Shown: positions 1-8,601 of the stretch, piece after piece
Position numbering within the stretch: position 1 is the stretch's first letter
How the letters are laid out: every line of letters starts with the position of its first letter
NCBI GenBank assembly: GCA_022446985.1
Contig: JAKVBD010000005.1
Location: forward strand, 62,001-126,000
Reading direction: 5' to 3'
Length of the DNA stretch: 64,000 nucleotides
DNA from: Lentisphaerales bacterium
GTDB taxonomy: Bacteria; Verrucomicrobiota; Lentisphaeria; Lentisphaerales; Lentisphaeraceae
Notes under the pieces: model-generated
What the model was told of the DNA's origin: nothing
Databases searched by the model: none
What the model saw: the letters and a program-made list of their open reading frames with translations, nothing else
Position numbers and translations under genes: made by a program

Positions 1-220
1 GCTTCGGATAAGCCAATTGCAGTCGATGTTGAGGCCGGTAAAAGTTATTTTTGGTGTGCGTATGGTAAGAGTAAAAAGTAATCTTTCTGCTATGGTGCCC
101 ATAGTGGAAGCGGTTTTACACAGCATGTGTTTAAAGCAGAAGAAAGTCGAAAGGTTATCTTTTGTGCCTGTAAGCAAAATAGTAAGGCCTCCTCTGTGTG
201 ACGGAAGTCACTCTAAGTAA
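1..220 (+). pseudogene. CDGSH iron-sulfur protein, decayed, 5' part outside window
   Basis: Reading from base 1 gives the body of a tandem CDGSH-type protein. A first half-site (WCAYGKSKK, stop, SFCYGAH) is followed by a second Cys cluster (FCACKQNSK). The family binds a 2Fe-2S cluster with three Cys and one His. In the first site two ligands are changed to Tyr (CAY for CAC, CYGAH for CDGSH) and a TAA interrupts the frame at 79-81. A frameshift between about 180 and 195 moves the intact second motif CDGSH (197-211) and the stop (218-220) into another frame. The start lies upstream of the window. The 3' end overlaps the convergent response regulator by 13 bases. Identity rests on motif spacing; the pseudogene call rests on a stop, a frameshift and lost ligands together. 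Confidence 0.8.
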
Positions 221-594
221 GCTTGGCTGTCTGCTGGTATGAGCATTGAATCCAGGGTTTTGATAAAGAGTTTGTGGTTTAGTGGTTTCATAAGAATCTG
301 ATCAAAAGTGCTTAAAGCATTTTTTTCTTCCAGATGGTCCATTCCGACTGCTGTAACAGCAACGATTAATTGACTTGGTTTGTTCTTTTTTATATGCCTT
401 GTAGCAGTTATTCCATCCATGCCCGGCATATTGATATCCATGAGGATAATGTCGTAATCGCAACGCATCGCCATGGACACACCATCTTTTCCATTGACTG
501 CATAATCGATTTCGACAGCTGGATTGTATTTTCGCAGAAATCCAGTGACGACTAGAGCGTTTATCTCGCAGTCTTCGACTATTAATATTTTCAT
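208..594 (-). CDS. Single-domain response regulator (CheY-like)
   Basis: This 128-residue protein is a complete receiver domain with no output domain. The acidic pocket is at E7/D8, the phosphoacceptor is D53 in LMDINMPGMDG, the conserved Thr is T81 and the Lys is K103. Stand-alone receivers act by protein-protein contact, for example on a motor, in a phosphorelay or on an enzyme. Here no kinase lies beside it, so its partner is unknown. A ribosome site (AAGGAAT) lies about 7 bases before the ATG. The 3' end overlaps the decayed CDGSH gene on the other strand. Family assignment is certain; pathway is not. Confidence 0.93.
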   Translation of the reverse strand: MKILIVEDCEINALVVTGFLRKYNPAVEIDYAVNGKDGVSMAMRCDYDIILMDINMPGMDGITATRHIKKNKPSQLIVAVTAVGMDHLEEKNALSTFDQILMKPLNHKLFIKTLDSMLIPADSQAYLE

Positions 595-985
595 TTTTAT
601 ATTCCTTAAAGAGTACCCGTTTTCCCTGAGTAATATATAATACAGGATCCCGGAAACCGATGCAAATTTTTATCGACTCTTCACTTTTAATATTTAGATT
701 TAGTTTAAAAATATGACTTTATTAGTCTTCCCAAAACCGGGCCCTGTGGTCGTGGCCATCTGCTGTAGGCTTTGCCGTTTCAATATGAAATACCGTGAGT
801 TTTCTCTGCTATTCTAGCCCAGGTTATCCTATCATGCTATGTAATTTACTTTATTTCTGTTCACAGTGTTATGAACTAAAAAATCACGCAGAACGGCGCA
901 GAGTTAAGCCTTTTATATTAAGGATTGCTTAGGCTCCCTTTTAGAGAGTAATTCGAAGCCACGTCCTATCGGCATGGATCTTTAC
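595..985. other. Gene-poor stretch with a heptad-type repeat
   Basis: No intact gene is visible. The stretch at about 879-906 contains CACGCAGAACGGCGCAGAG, a degenerate copy of the CGCAAAG/CGCAGAG heptad repeat that recurs near 16795 and, in opposite orientation, at 32161-32313. On the minus strand between about 810 and 735 a short open frame reads TVFHIETAKPTADGHDH and ends at a stop. It looks like the C-terminal scrap of a protein but is too short to assign. Confidence 0.45.
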
Positions 986-2299
986 TCAATCAACATTCTG
1001 ATTGAGTGAAATTTTATACTTACGTATTTTTGAGTAAAGTGTTTGGGGGTTGAGTTGAAGCTTTTCTGATGCACTGTTCACTCCTTGGACTTTCCAATTA
1101 GACTTTTGCAGAGCATTAATAATTATTTTTTTGCATTCGTTATCCCAACTAGAAAATTTCTTTTCAGTTAACTTTTGAGGTAACTGTAGCGAAATATTGT
1201 TCCCATTTGATACGATTAGAGATCTTTCTAAGACATTCTTGAGCTCTCTCACATTTCCAGGCCAATCATAATTCAATAAGTCTTTGTGGAATGATTTTGA
1301 GGTATTGGTAACAGCTACTTTTAACTTTAATGATAGTTCATTTAATAAGCTTTGGCTTAAATCATCTAAATCTTCTTTTCTATCACGAAGTGGTGGTACT
1401 GTGAGTGGGAAAGTATTTAGCCTATAGAGTAAATCTTCTCTAAATAATTTTTCATCTATGAGCGCTTCCAAGTTTTTATGAGTTGCTGCGATGATTCTGA
1501 CATTAACACTATGGGTCTTTATACCGCCAACTCTCTCAAAATCACCATTTTCTAAAACTCTCAATACTTTTGCTTGAGCATTTAAACTTAAGTCAGCGAT
1601 TTCATCTAAGAAGAGAGTTCCCTCATGAGCTCTTTCGAAGAGGCCCAATTGAGTCTTTTCGGCACCTGTGAAAGCCCCTTTTTCATGACCAAATAAGGTG
1701 CTTTCAAGAAGTGATTCTGGTATAGCAGCACAATTGATTTTTAGAAATTGTTTATGTTTTCGAGATGATTCTTTGTGTATAAGGTTGGCAATTAGTTCTT
1801 TGCCAGAGCCTGATTCTCCATGAATAAGTACAGGGGTATCAAAAGGGCTCACTATAGATGCCTGTTCGAGGCAGGCTTTCATTGCAGTACTATGGTGGGG
1901 TATTTGGGGGTAGTTGTCTAGAGTGTTGATTTTTTTATGAGCATCGTGGGAAATTTTAGAAATTTTTGTAGTAAATAAACAGCGTGAGAGTGAAGTTTTT
2001 ACAATGCTTTCTAAGAGACTCTGCTTTTCGCCTGAAATTGAGTAGTTGTGAAAGATAATTTCAAAGTTTTTATAGCTTATACTCAGAGTCTTTGGATAGC
2101 ATGTGGTCGTAGTTTTACTGTAATCATTTCCGTTGTAGAAAAATCTTTCATTAGTAGTTTTATTAAAGATTTCAACTGACCTGAGCCCTTCTTTGTTTAA
2201 GGCTGAGTAGATAATCTTAAGTAGAGGCCGAATTTGTCGAACTTCTATTAACTTTTCTGCTAATTTGATGATCTCTTTCATTATTAAAATTAATAACAT
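986..2299 (-). CDS. Sigma-54-dependent transcriptional activator (AAA+ plus Fis-type HTH)
   Basis: This 437-residue bacterial enhancer-binding protein activates promoters used by sigma-54 RNA polymerase. Residues 1-135 are a sensor region I cannot assign to a known domain. The AAA+ core follows: Walker A GESGSGKE (161-168), the sigma-54 contact loop GAFTGA (208-213), Walker B LFLDEI (229-234), the arginine-finger segment LFREDLLYRL (285-294) and WPGNVREL (346-353). The C-terminus (about 390-430) is a Fis-type helix-turn-helix. No receiver domain is present, so control probably comes from a ligand or partner. A second start at residue 7 is possible; neither start has a clear Shine-Dalgarno. 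It is divergent from the ferredoxin gene, a natural candidate target, though I see no clean -24/-12 site there. Confidence 0.93.
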   Translation of the reverse strand: MLLILIMKEIIKLAEKLIEVRQIRPLLKIIYSALNKEGLRSVEIFNKTTNERFFYNGNDYSKTTTTCYPKTLSISYKNFEIIFHNYSISGEKQSLLESIVKTSLSRCLFTTKISKISHDAHKKINTLDNYPQIPHHSTAMKACLEQASIVSPFDTPVLIHGESGSGKELIANLIHKESSRKHKQFLKINCAAIPESLLESTLFGHEKGAFTGAEKTQLGLFERAHEGTLFLDEIADLSLNAQAKVLRVLENGDFERVGGIKTHSVNVRIIAATHKNLEALIDEKLFREDLLYRLNTFPLTVPPLRDRKEDLDDLSQSLLNELSLKLKVAVTNTSKSFHKDLLNYDWPGNVRELKNVLERSLIVSNGNNISLQLPQKLTEKKFSSWDNECKKIIINALQKSNWKVQGVNSASEKLQLNPQTLYSKIRKYKISLNQNVD

Positions 2300-2444
2300 G
2301 TTTTATTAAATATAATAAAATTATAGATCACTTATTTTTGATTTAAAGTACAACTTATTAATTATCAGCTACTTGATTATAAAAAAATGTTTTAAGCAGC
2401 ATTATTGCAATATGATTTTCAACTTTAATAGAAAGGAGAAAGTT

Positions 2445-2681
2445 ATGGCTGATTTAAATAATGTTCATGAATTAAATGTAAAAGGTACCTTTTTCTGTAC
2501 TGCGCCAGATGTAGATGATGGATGCATTCAGTGTGGTTTATGTCCTTCACAGGTACCAGAAGTTTTTGGTGAAGACGAAGATGGTAGTGCTTATGTTCAT
2601 ACTCAGCCATCAAATGAACATATTGAACTTGTGGAAGAAGCTATTTTAGATTGCCCGGTAGAAAGTATTGGTAAAAGATAG
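2445..2681 (+). CDS. Small [4Fe-4S] ferredoxin
   Basis: This 78-residue soluble electron carrier has one cluster site. Three ligands lie in CIQCGLCPSQVP and the fourth is the Cys of ILDCPVESI near the C-terminus. The acidic composition and the single-cluster layout fit the Fer4_13/Fer4_15 type. I start it at ATG 2445 because a strong ribosome site (GAAAGGAG, 2431-2438) lies 6 bases before it. A longer in-frame reading from 2373 adds 24 unlikely residues. The gene is divergent from the sigma-54 activator and convergent with the metallopeptidase, with a hairpin between them. The redox partner is unknown. Confidence 0.92.
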   Translation: MADLNNVHELNVKGTFFCTAPDVDDGCIQCGLCPSQVPEVFGEDEDGSAYVHTQPSNEHIELVEEAILDCPVESIGKR

Positions 2682-2688
2682 TTCTTCC

Positions 2689-2710
2689 TGGGAGTATTTA
2701 TTTACTCCCA
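2689..2710. terminator. Hairpin between convergent genes
   Basis: Perfect 8-bp inverted repeat TGGGAGTA / TACTCCCA with a 6-base loop lies just after the ferredoxin stop and overlaps the stop of the convergent metallopeptidase. The following bases are T-rich but there is no clean U-tract, so termination is likely but not certain. Confidence 0.5.
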
Positions 2711-3373
2711 AACTTTCTTTAGGAACTCAAACAATTCAGGATCATGTTGTTTGAGTTCAGGCCTGACAAAAGGGTAGAAGTCATTTCTGCCAAAGTAGGC
2801 TTCTGTCGCTTCTGCAAAGTACTCTTTATGATCATTCAAAGCATAGTGTCGTTGTGTTCTTCCTGATATATGAAGGACTTTTTCATAGTGCTTTTTTGCC
2901 TGTGCTTTGTGGAAAATTTTTAGCAGTTCTTTCTGCCGGAATGTTAACACCTGGTGGTGATAAGCATGGGCTAATTCATGAAGAATCATCCAGGGTTGGG
3001 ATTTTGTCCATTGCACAAAGTTCTTGGCGTTGGAAATTTCTATGGTACGGTGTTTTTCAGGAATATAGTTGTTCGCTTTTAACCACTCTGAACTTGGATG
3101 GTAACAGGCTCCTTTGCCAAAGTCATCTTCTACAAAGATAGTGACTGATCGAAAAAACTTCAGGTGCTTATTTGGAACATTCCTGATGATGCGAAGAAAT
3201 TGTAGATCGAGGACTTCTTTCACTTCTGACCACAAAGGTTCATTTTTTAGCAGAGTTTTACGTACCTGTAGAGTCCAGCCGCGTAGTTTTTGTGACTCGT
3301 AGTTATGAATAGAGTTTTCTTGAGCGTCAAGATAAGAGGCCAGAAATAAAAGAGTGACCAGAAGGAATCTCAT
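2702..3373 (-). CDS. Secreted zinc metallopeptidase-like protein (HExxH, gluzincin type)
   Basis: This 223-residue protein begins with a signal peptide (1-17, ending in YLDAQ). The zinc motif HELAH is at 132-136, inside ILHELAHAYHHQ. The segment EYFAEATEAYFG (184-195) can supply the third, glutamate ligand expected of gluzincins. The arrangement resembles the anthrax-lethal-factor-like peptidases seen in planctomycete genomes. Substrate is unknown; it should act in the periplasm or outside. The start codon overlaps the stop of the esterase-like gene by one base, so the two are translated from one message. Catalytic motifs are seen; the family placement is inferred. Confidence 0.8.
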   Translation of the reverse strand: MRFLLVTLLFLASYLDAQENSIHNYESQKLRGWTLQVRKTLLKNEPLWSEVKEVLDLQFLRIIRNVPNKHLKFFRSVTIFVEDDFGKGACYHPSSEWLKANNYIPEKHRTIEISNAKNFVQWTKSQPWMILHELAHAYHHQVLTFRQKELLKIFHKAQAKKHYEKVLHISGRTQRHYALNDHKEYFAEATEAYFGRNDFYPFVRPELKQHDPELFEFLKKVWE

Positions 3374-5367
3374 TATTTACCTTTTTCGAGAAATACCCCA
3401 CTGATGATCATGTCTCCACTGCCCGTAGAAATTTTTAAATCTGAAGCTGACAACCTTTGGCCAAAATAAGCGTCTTTGACGGAAAATCTGGCGTACTTCC
3501 AGGTACCTGTTCCAGATAACTTGATCTTGCCGGCATTTTTATAGGCCTTGGTAGGAAGTTTGGAACCTTTGTCTGCTTTTTCAGAAGAGTCGTAACTTAT
3601 GCTTAAGTAGCCAGGGGTGTTATCAAAGAAAACTACTGTAATATCTGTTTTAGGGCTTTTGCCTTTTTGGAACTCAGGTGACTTAACGGTAAAGAGAGCA
3701 ATGGCCTCTTTTTTAGTCTTTTTAAAGAGAAAGCCACGGCCATTGGCTACATTTTCCGTTTGGATTTTTTGATCTTTAAGAGGTTTTACTTTCATAGACT
3801 CGCCAGATGCAGTTGCCAGGTTTACTGGGGAGGTTGGGAAGGAGCCATCGAAATTCGGTGCCGGAAGCTTATCTGTTCTGAACGGTAACATAGGAAGGCC
3901 GTAACTGTTGCTTACATTTGCCAATGAGAAATTGCTCCAGGCGTAGCGCACATACTTTGGTCTTCTGGCGACTTTTGAGGTGAGCTGAACTCTGGCGCCG
4001 GAGATTTTGGCGGTTGCAGGATGGAAGTTTCCATCTACCCCGGCTATTTCGAAGCCTTTAACTTCTCCCTCTTTGGCAATCAGGGCGGAAGTATCTGTTC
4101 CAGGCGCTTTACCAGGCGCTTTATGTAAACTTACTTGAGAAGCTTTAAGGCCTTTGCCGGCATTGTTAAATTCAACTATAAGGTTTCCGGATCCGGGAGT
4201 GATCTTCTTGAAAGTAGGTCCGAGAACAGGGGTAGACTTTTTGACCAGCCTTTGAGCCCATAAGGCTAGCCTGTGGCCAACTTTGGCAGGTTCTTGAGTG
4301 GCTAAATCTTCAAAACCACCAGTATCTGAGAGTGAGCTTACTCCGGTGTGTGGCATAGAGAGTATACTGGCTTGAGAAACTCTCAGCCAAGCGAGGGATT
4401 CACCTGATTTATCAGTTACGTTACCTTTGTATGGAGCCGTTTGCGCAACAAAAAATGGGAGTGCTGGATTATTCAACCGCTTTCTCCAACTTGAGATAAG
4501 AGTTTTAAGGAGTTTGCCATACTCAACTGGTTCAAGTGAATTGGCGTGGCCGTGGGACCAGAGGACGCCTTTAAAGTTTAGTTGAGTCAGTGGATGAACT
4601 ATGCCATTATAAACTGCAGATGAAGACTTGAGTGAGAGTTTACCATCTTTGTTTTTAATAATTTTCTCTTTATAGCCGGCAGCAAGGTATTCTTCTTTAG
4701 GAATCCAGGCTTCAATTGGAGCCGAATGGGTTACTTCTATCAAGCCGATAGGAAATTTCGTATTTTCCGTAATTTTTTCACCAAAGTAGTAGGCCACAGC
4801 AGAAAAACCCCAGAGAGCATCACCGAATTTGCAGGGCTGCCATTTCTTTTTTGTGGCGTAGTCGTATTCCATTATCGTCTTAGGCGTTGCTGAAGTTGTT
4901 TTTTTAATAGCAGTAAATTTTAGACCCTGGTTTTCAATTTCTAAAAGCTTAGATTTTACATGCGGAAACTTGCTGATCGGTTCGTCCATGTTTTCTTGTC
5001 CGGCACAGATCCAAACGTCGCCGATAAAAACATTTTTAATTTCGCGGTAAATCTTATCTTTATTGTACTTTATCTCTGATTGAATGGTGTGCTTAGCAAA
5101 GCCGCCTTTCATCGGCTTAAAATCGGCTTCCCAGTTGCCGTCTTTATCTATTTCAGCATAAACAGATTTTCCTGCAAAGCTGATTTTTAGTTTGCTTTTG
5201 AGGTCGCCGACAGGAACGGATTCAGTTCCAAAGATTTTTATAGGCACCCCTTGTTGGATAACCATGTTATCGGTGAAGAGCGGATGAAACCGGACTTCAG
5301 AATAAGCATATGAATAACTGAGAAACAGTATAATAACTGTAAATAAACTGAGTGAATTTCTTTTCAC
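3373..5367 (-). CDS. Sialate O-acetylesterase-family protein lacking catalytic residues
   Basis: The 664-residue protein has a signal peptide (about 1-23) and the overall order of the SASA/sialate O-acetylesterase family: an N-terminal beta domain, the block GDVWICAG (116-123), the block GVLWSHGHAN (267-276) and VGHRLALWA (363-371). The catalytic positions are altered. The family's GQSNM reads GQENM, so the nucleophilic Ser is E125. WYQGESN reads WSHGHAN. The DIHP-type His motif reads DLATQ (354-358). About 170 C-terminal residues form an extra, probably beta-rich domain. It is followed, one base overlapping, by the metallopeptidase. I infer a non-hydrolytic, carbohydrate-binding role. Fold family is confident; loss of activity follows from the motif changes. 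Confidence 0.85.
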   Translation of the reverse strand: MKRNSLSLFTVIILFLSYSYAYSEVRFHPLFTDNMVIQQGVPIKIFGTESVPVGDLKSKLKISFAGKSVYAEIDKDGNWEADFKPMKGGFAKHTIQSEIKYNKDKIYREIKNVFIGDVWICAGQENMDEPISKFPHVKSKLLEIENQGLKFTAIKKTTSATPKTIMEYDYATKKKWQPCKFGDALWGFSAVAYYFGEKITENTKFPIGLIEVTHSAPIEAWIPKEEYLAAGYKEKIIKNKDGKLSLKSSSAVYNGIVHPLTQLNFKGVLWSHGHANSLEPVEYGKLLKTLISSWRKRLNNPALPFFVAQTAPYKGNVTDKSGESLAWLRVSQASILSMPHTGVSSLSDTGGFEDLATQEPAKVGHRLALWAQRLVKKSTPVLGPTFKKITPGSGNLIVEFNNAGKGLKASQVSLHKAPGKAPGTDTSALIAKEGEVKGFEIAGVDGNFHPATAKISGARVQLTSKVARRPKYVRYAWSNFSLANVSNSYGLPMLPFRTDKLPAPNFDGSFPTSPVNLATASGESMKVKPLKDQKIQTENVANGRGFLFKKTKKEAIALFTVKSPEFQKGKSPKTDITVVFFDNTPGYLSISYDSSEKADKGSKLPTKAYKNAGKIKLSGTGTWKYARFSVKDAYFGQRLSASDLKISTGSGDMIISGVFLEKGK

Positions 5368-5635
5368 ACATCGCTCCTTTTCAAGTCCAACCTTAAGTGC
5401 CCGCCAGTTTCTAAGTGAGTTTCAGGGCTAGTGAAGAAACATAACTTGAGTTTCTTTTTTAACCAATTTGTTGCACGGATTTTCATGAAGCTCTTGTGGA
5501 AAACTGTGCCTTTAGGAGGAGAAACCGGGTTGTTAATTATTAAATATTAGCAAATCAATAACTTATACAATTGTTATCACTTATGTAGCTTTGTATATTT
5601 ATCTTTAGAGACACACTAAAAATGAGGGTCAAACA

Positions 5636-6112
5636 ATGATCGAAAGGCGCTTAGACTTACTGCAGCAACTACCCATTTTTGGGGGTGTTACAGATAAAAT
5701 TCTTGGGCGTATTCTTGCTCGCTGTGAGTGTGTGAGGGTTTTCAAAGGTGAACTTTTTTTTAAGGAGAATGATCATCCAGATGGTATGTTTGTTCTTGAA
5801 ACGGGTTCTGTTGATATTTTTAAAACCCATCAGGGAGATAAGTACTATCTGTCGCAATTAAATGAGGGGGATTGTTTTGGGGAGATGGCCCTTATAGACA
5901 TGAGCTTTAGGAGTGCTTCAGTGCGAGCTATAAATGATTGTCAGGCAATTAAAATCCCAACTAAGACCTTCACTGAGATTGCCGTTCATGATCTTGAGCA
6001 GTTTGCTTTAATTCAAATGAATATGGGACGTGAAATCTGCCGGCGGCTTAGAATAGCCGACGACAAACTATTCAATCAATTAGTTAAGAATCATCAAACT
6101 ATTGCAAGTTGA
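5636..6112 (+). CDS. Cyclic nucleotide-binding domain protein (CRP effector domain only)
   Basis: This 158-residue protein is a single cNMP-binding domain. The phosphate-binding cassette is visible as FGEMALID (81-88) followed by R92-S93-A94, the Glu and Arg that contact the ribose and phosphate in CAP/PKA domains. There is no DNA-binding helix-turn-helix; only about 45 helical residues follow the barrel. It therefore probably signals to a partner rather than acting as a repressor or activator. A good ribosome site (GAGGG) lies 9 bases before the ATG. It converges with the dienelactone hydrolase, three bases apart. Partner and ligand are unknown. Confidence 0.88.
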   Translation: MIERRLDLLQQLPIFGGVTDKILGRILARCECVRVFKGELFFKENDHPDGMFVLETGSVDIFKTHQGDKYYLSQLNEGDCFGEMALIDMSFRSASVRAINDCQAIKIPTKTFTEIAVHDLEQFALIQMNMGREICRRLRIADDKLFNQLVKNHQTIAS

Positions 6113-6115
6113 TTT

Positions 6116-6859
6116 TTACTGATTTTTAAGAGTGCTGTTTAACATATTGACAACTAAGCCGTAGCAATCTCTAGCCAGGCTTGGATTGTAGCGTTCGCCT
6201 TCATCGCGCATAAAAGCATGTACGGCATTGAACTCGTGCCAGGTAAAATTGATTTCTTTGTCACAAAGCTCGTTATAAATTTTTTGCCTTCCTGCTGTCG
6301 GAATATGAGGATCCTGGCGTCCCCACAACATCATCACTTCCCCTTTTATCTCATCGATTCTATCAAATGTATCGCATGCTTGGTTTGTACCGAGGGTTCC
6401 ACTGTGAATATCTGTTGCGTAAAAGCAAGCAGTCGCTTCAATTTGTGGATGTAAGGCAGCTCTGAATGCCAAGTGACCTCCAAGACAAAAGCCTACAGCA
6501 CCGAACCTCTGGTTACATGCAGAATATGTCTTCATGTAGTCGAGAATTGCGACAACTCCTTCATCGTAGCTTTCGATACGGGTCTTATTTTTTAAATCGT
6601 TGCCGATATTTTTCCCGGCATCGTCATAACCCAAAACTGTTCCGGCTGCGAGATGTTCGTGATAAACTTCAGGAACGGCAACTATAAAACCATGGCCTGC
6701 CATGCTTGCAGCAGAACGCATAATTGGGCCGGTCAACTGGAAAATTTCTGAATAAAGTATGAGGGCCGGATACTTTCCCGGTGCTTTTGGAGTGAGAATT
6801 GCGGTGTTCATACCGCCACTTGGTGTGGGAATAGCAATTGTCTGTTCTGTAAAGTTCAT
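6116..6859 (-). CDS. Dienelactone hydrolase family protein
   Basis: The 247-residue alpha/beta hydrolase has the dienelactone hydrolase signature. The nucleophile is C125 in GFCLGG rather than Ser, the acid is D183 in GRQDPHIP, and the base is H214 in NAVHAFMRDEG. E38 in LYSEIF corresponds to the Glu that holds the Cys in the resting state in this family. It is cytoplasmic, with no signal peptide. The classical enzyme opens the lactone ring of dienelactones in chlorocatechol degradation, but many family members act on other esters, and nothing nearby points to aromatic breakdown. The substrate is therefore open. Confidence 0.9.
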   Translation of the reverse strand: MNFTEQTIAIPTPSGGMNTAILTPKAPGKYPALILYSEIFQLTGPIMRSAASMAGHGFIVAVPEVYHEHLAAGTVLGYDDAGKNIGNDLKNKTRIESYDEGVVAILDYMKTYSACNQRFGAVGFCLGGHLAFRAALHPQIEATACFYATDIHSGTLGTNQACDTFDRIDEIKGEVMMLWGRQDPHIPTAGRQKIYNELCDKEINFTWHEFNAVHAFMRDEGERYNPSLARDCYGLVVNMLNSTLKNQ

Positions 6860-7082
6860 GTAAAGGCTTCGTCCTGATATACAAAATACTTAACTAACAT
6901 AGACCAGTACAAGAAAGAGAAAAGTAGTAAGAGAATGAAAAAAAATTTCATTTCACACCAGTGAAGGACTATTGTAGAAATAGTCATCCTAAATTTTTTG
7001 AGGGGGGTGTTAGTTTTTACAGCTTAATATATAATGATAGGCTAAAGTTTGTTAATAGACTATAAGATTACCGGGAGATAAA

Positions 7083-7958
7083 ATGAATCAAACATTTATA
7101 GCTGTTGCAATTATGCTTTTTTTGGCAGTGTTTATGTTCTATGGGCAGTTGCAGTTTAAAAAGCATAAGCAGACATGGGGAAAGTTCATTACGGTTTTTT
7201 GCGGATTTATTATCATCGGCATTGCTATATGGCTGAATTTATTTCGTAGCAAGGTGGATAATAAAGCCATAGAAAGAGAAAAGCTTTATCAAAACTCACA
7301 AGCGATGATTCTCGCGAATACCTTGGTAAATCAGTATGAAGGAAATGGTAAATGCCTTGTTGTTCATCATCCTGTTGATGTGCGCAATACCAAAGACATC
7401 GACCGTCTAATCTTGGCTTTTAAAGATGGTTTTGAAACTAAGGTTTCAGATGTTAAGTCAGTGCCGATCAAAGAGTATGATATGTCACTTGAAATGCCTG
7501 AAGAAGCCATGATGGAAAATACTGCTGAAGATTTTAATACACTTCTGGCTAAGTATCCTGATTACGACATGGTTATTTTTATGGTTCCTTTGCCTTACTC
7601 TAAAGAGGAATTGGGCAAGATTGATATTTTTTCTATGGTTGAAGCGGAGAGAGAAGATGGTTCTATTACTTTAATTAAGGACCCAGATAAAAAGTATCCA
7701 TTAGTTGGTATTTACAATGGATACATAGGCAATCTTGAAGAACTTTTTGCTGCAGATATGATTGGCGCTATGTCTCTTTGGAAACCAGACCCAACAATTG
7801 ATGAAAAAGCCGTTCCGGATAATGTTTTAGATGCTTTTAATAAGCGTTACTTAATTATTACTCCTTCCGCGATGGAAGGAATTAAAGAAACTTACCCGAA
7901 GCTTTTTCCCAAGTCCAAAAAGGAAGAGAAGGTCATCAATTCAGATCTTCCTAAATAA
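7083..7958 (+). CDS. Membrane-anchored protein of unknown function
   Basis: I do not recognise this 291-residue protein. It has two hydrophobic helices (about 5-21 and 37-54) separated by a short basic stretch, then a hydrophilic domain of about 235 residues with alternating beta/alpha character (for example CLVVHHP, MVIFMVPLP, YPLVGIYNG, LIITPSA). The fold may be Rossmann-like or a periplasmic binding-like domain. No catalytic motif stands out. The ribosome site GGGAG lies 6 bases before the ATG. It is a single-gene unit ended by a strong terminator 25 bases downstream. Confidence 0.8.
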   Translation: MNQTFIAVAIMLFLAVFMFYGQLQFKKHKQTWGKFITVFCGFIIIGIAIWLNLFRSKVDNKAIEREKLYQNSQAMILANTLVNQYEGNGKCLVVHHPVDVRNTKDIDRLILAFKDGFETKVSDVKSVPIKEYDMSLEMPEEAMMENTAEDFNTLLAKYPDYDMVIFMVPLPYSKEELGKIDIFSMVEAEREDGSITLIKDPDKKYPLVGIYNGYIGNLEELFAADMIGAMSLWKPDPTIDEKAVPDNVLDAFNKRYLIITPSAMEGIKETYPKLFPKSKKEEKVINSDLPK

Positions 7959-7983
7959 GTTTTCCTATAGCCTACAGAAAAAT

Positions 7984-8012
7984 CCTCAAAGTTTAAGCTT
8001 TGAGGTTTTTTT
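7984..8012 (+). terminator. Rho-independent terminator
   Basis: The stem CCTCAAAG / CTTTGAGG with a 6-base loop (7984-8005) is followed by seven T and preceded by an A-run. It ends the membrane-anchored protein gene. Confidence 0.9.
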
Positions 8013-8191
8013 ATGCCATTTATGGACAATTTTTATGATCCGAAATATTGTCCGTAAAGGATGATTTTATGGTGTCTTTGTTTTTTTGTGTATGATGTTA
8101 CTTTTTCATATATAATAACTTACATTTTTCTTGCTGGCTTGGATACTGTTTTGCTTTTAAATTTGGTTAATGGTATCAAGAGTAGAGAGAG

Positions 8192-8601
8192 ATGACCGAA
8201 GAAGAAATGACACAAGTTATAACGAGTTTTGGAAGATGTGTAAATAACGGAGATTTATTTCAGACTTTTTACGACATTTTTTTTAAGAGTGATCCGCGCT
8301 TAGCGCCAACGTTTGCAAATACCGATTTTAAGCAAAAGGGTCTCATGAAACAAGGAGTGAATTGGGCTTTGATGTTTGCTGATGAAAATGTAATCGGCCA
8401 AATTGGCTTAAAAAGCTGTGCAAAAGCCATTCTATAAATGAGGTGAATATAGATCCACAACTTTACCCTTTATGGATTAGCAGTTTCCTGAAGGCAGTTG
8501 AACAGATGGATCCTACAATAACTCTAGAGCTTTCAGGCTTGTGGAAATCTGTTTTAACAAAGACTGTAGATTTCATAAAGGCTGCTTATAACGAAGTCTA
8601 A
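8192..8601 (+). pseudogene. Single-domain globin, interrupted by one frameshift
   Basis: Residues 1-75 in the first frame carry the globin pattern FYDIFFKSDPRL, FANTDFKQK and GVNWALMFA, typical of bacterial single-domain globins. The frame ends early at 8435-8437. In another frame the rest is intact: KSHSINEVNIDPQLYP, FLKAVEQMDP, then SGLWKSVLTKTVDFIK, with a stop at 8599-8601. The proximal haem ligand is the His of KSHS. The two halves join if one A is restored in the AAAA run at about 8419-8422, giving a protein of about 136 residues. Either the gene is freshly broken or the A-run is a sequencing error. The role would be haem-based binding of O2 or NO. Confidence 0.82.

Noticed and set aside
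2300-2444. Sigma-54 promoter before the ferredoxin
   Set aside because: GCAGCATTATTGCA near 2396-2409 has the TTGCA part but not the GG of the -24 element; the match is too weak to list.
3373-5367. Active sialate O-acetylesterase
   Set aside because: The nucleophile, the GESN-type and the His motifs are all changed, so an enzymatic call would not be supported.
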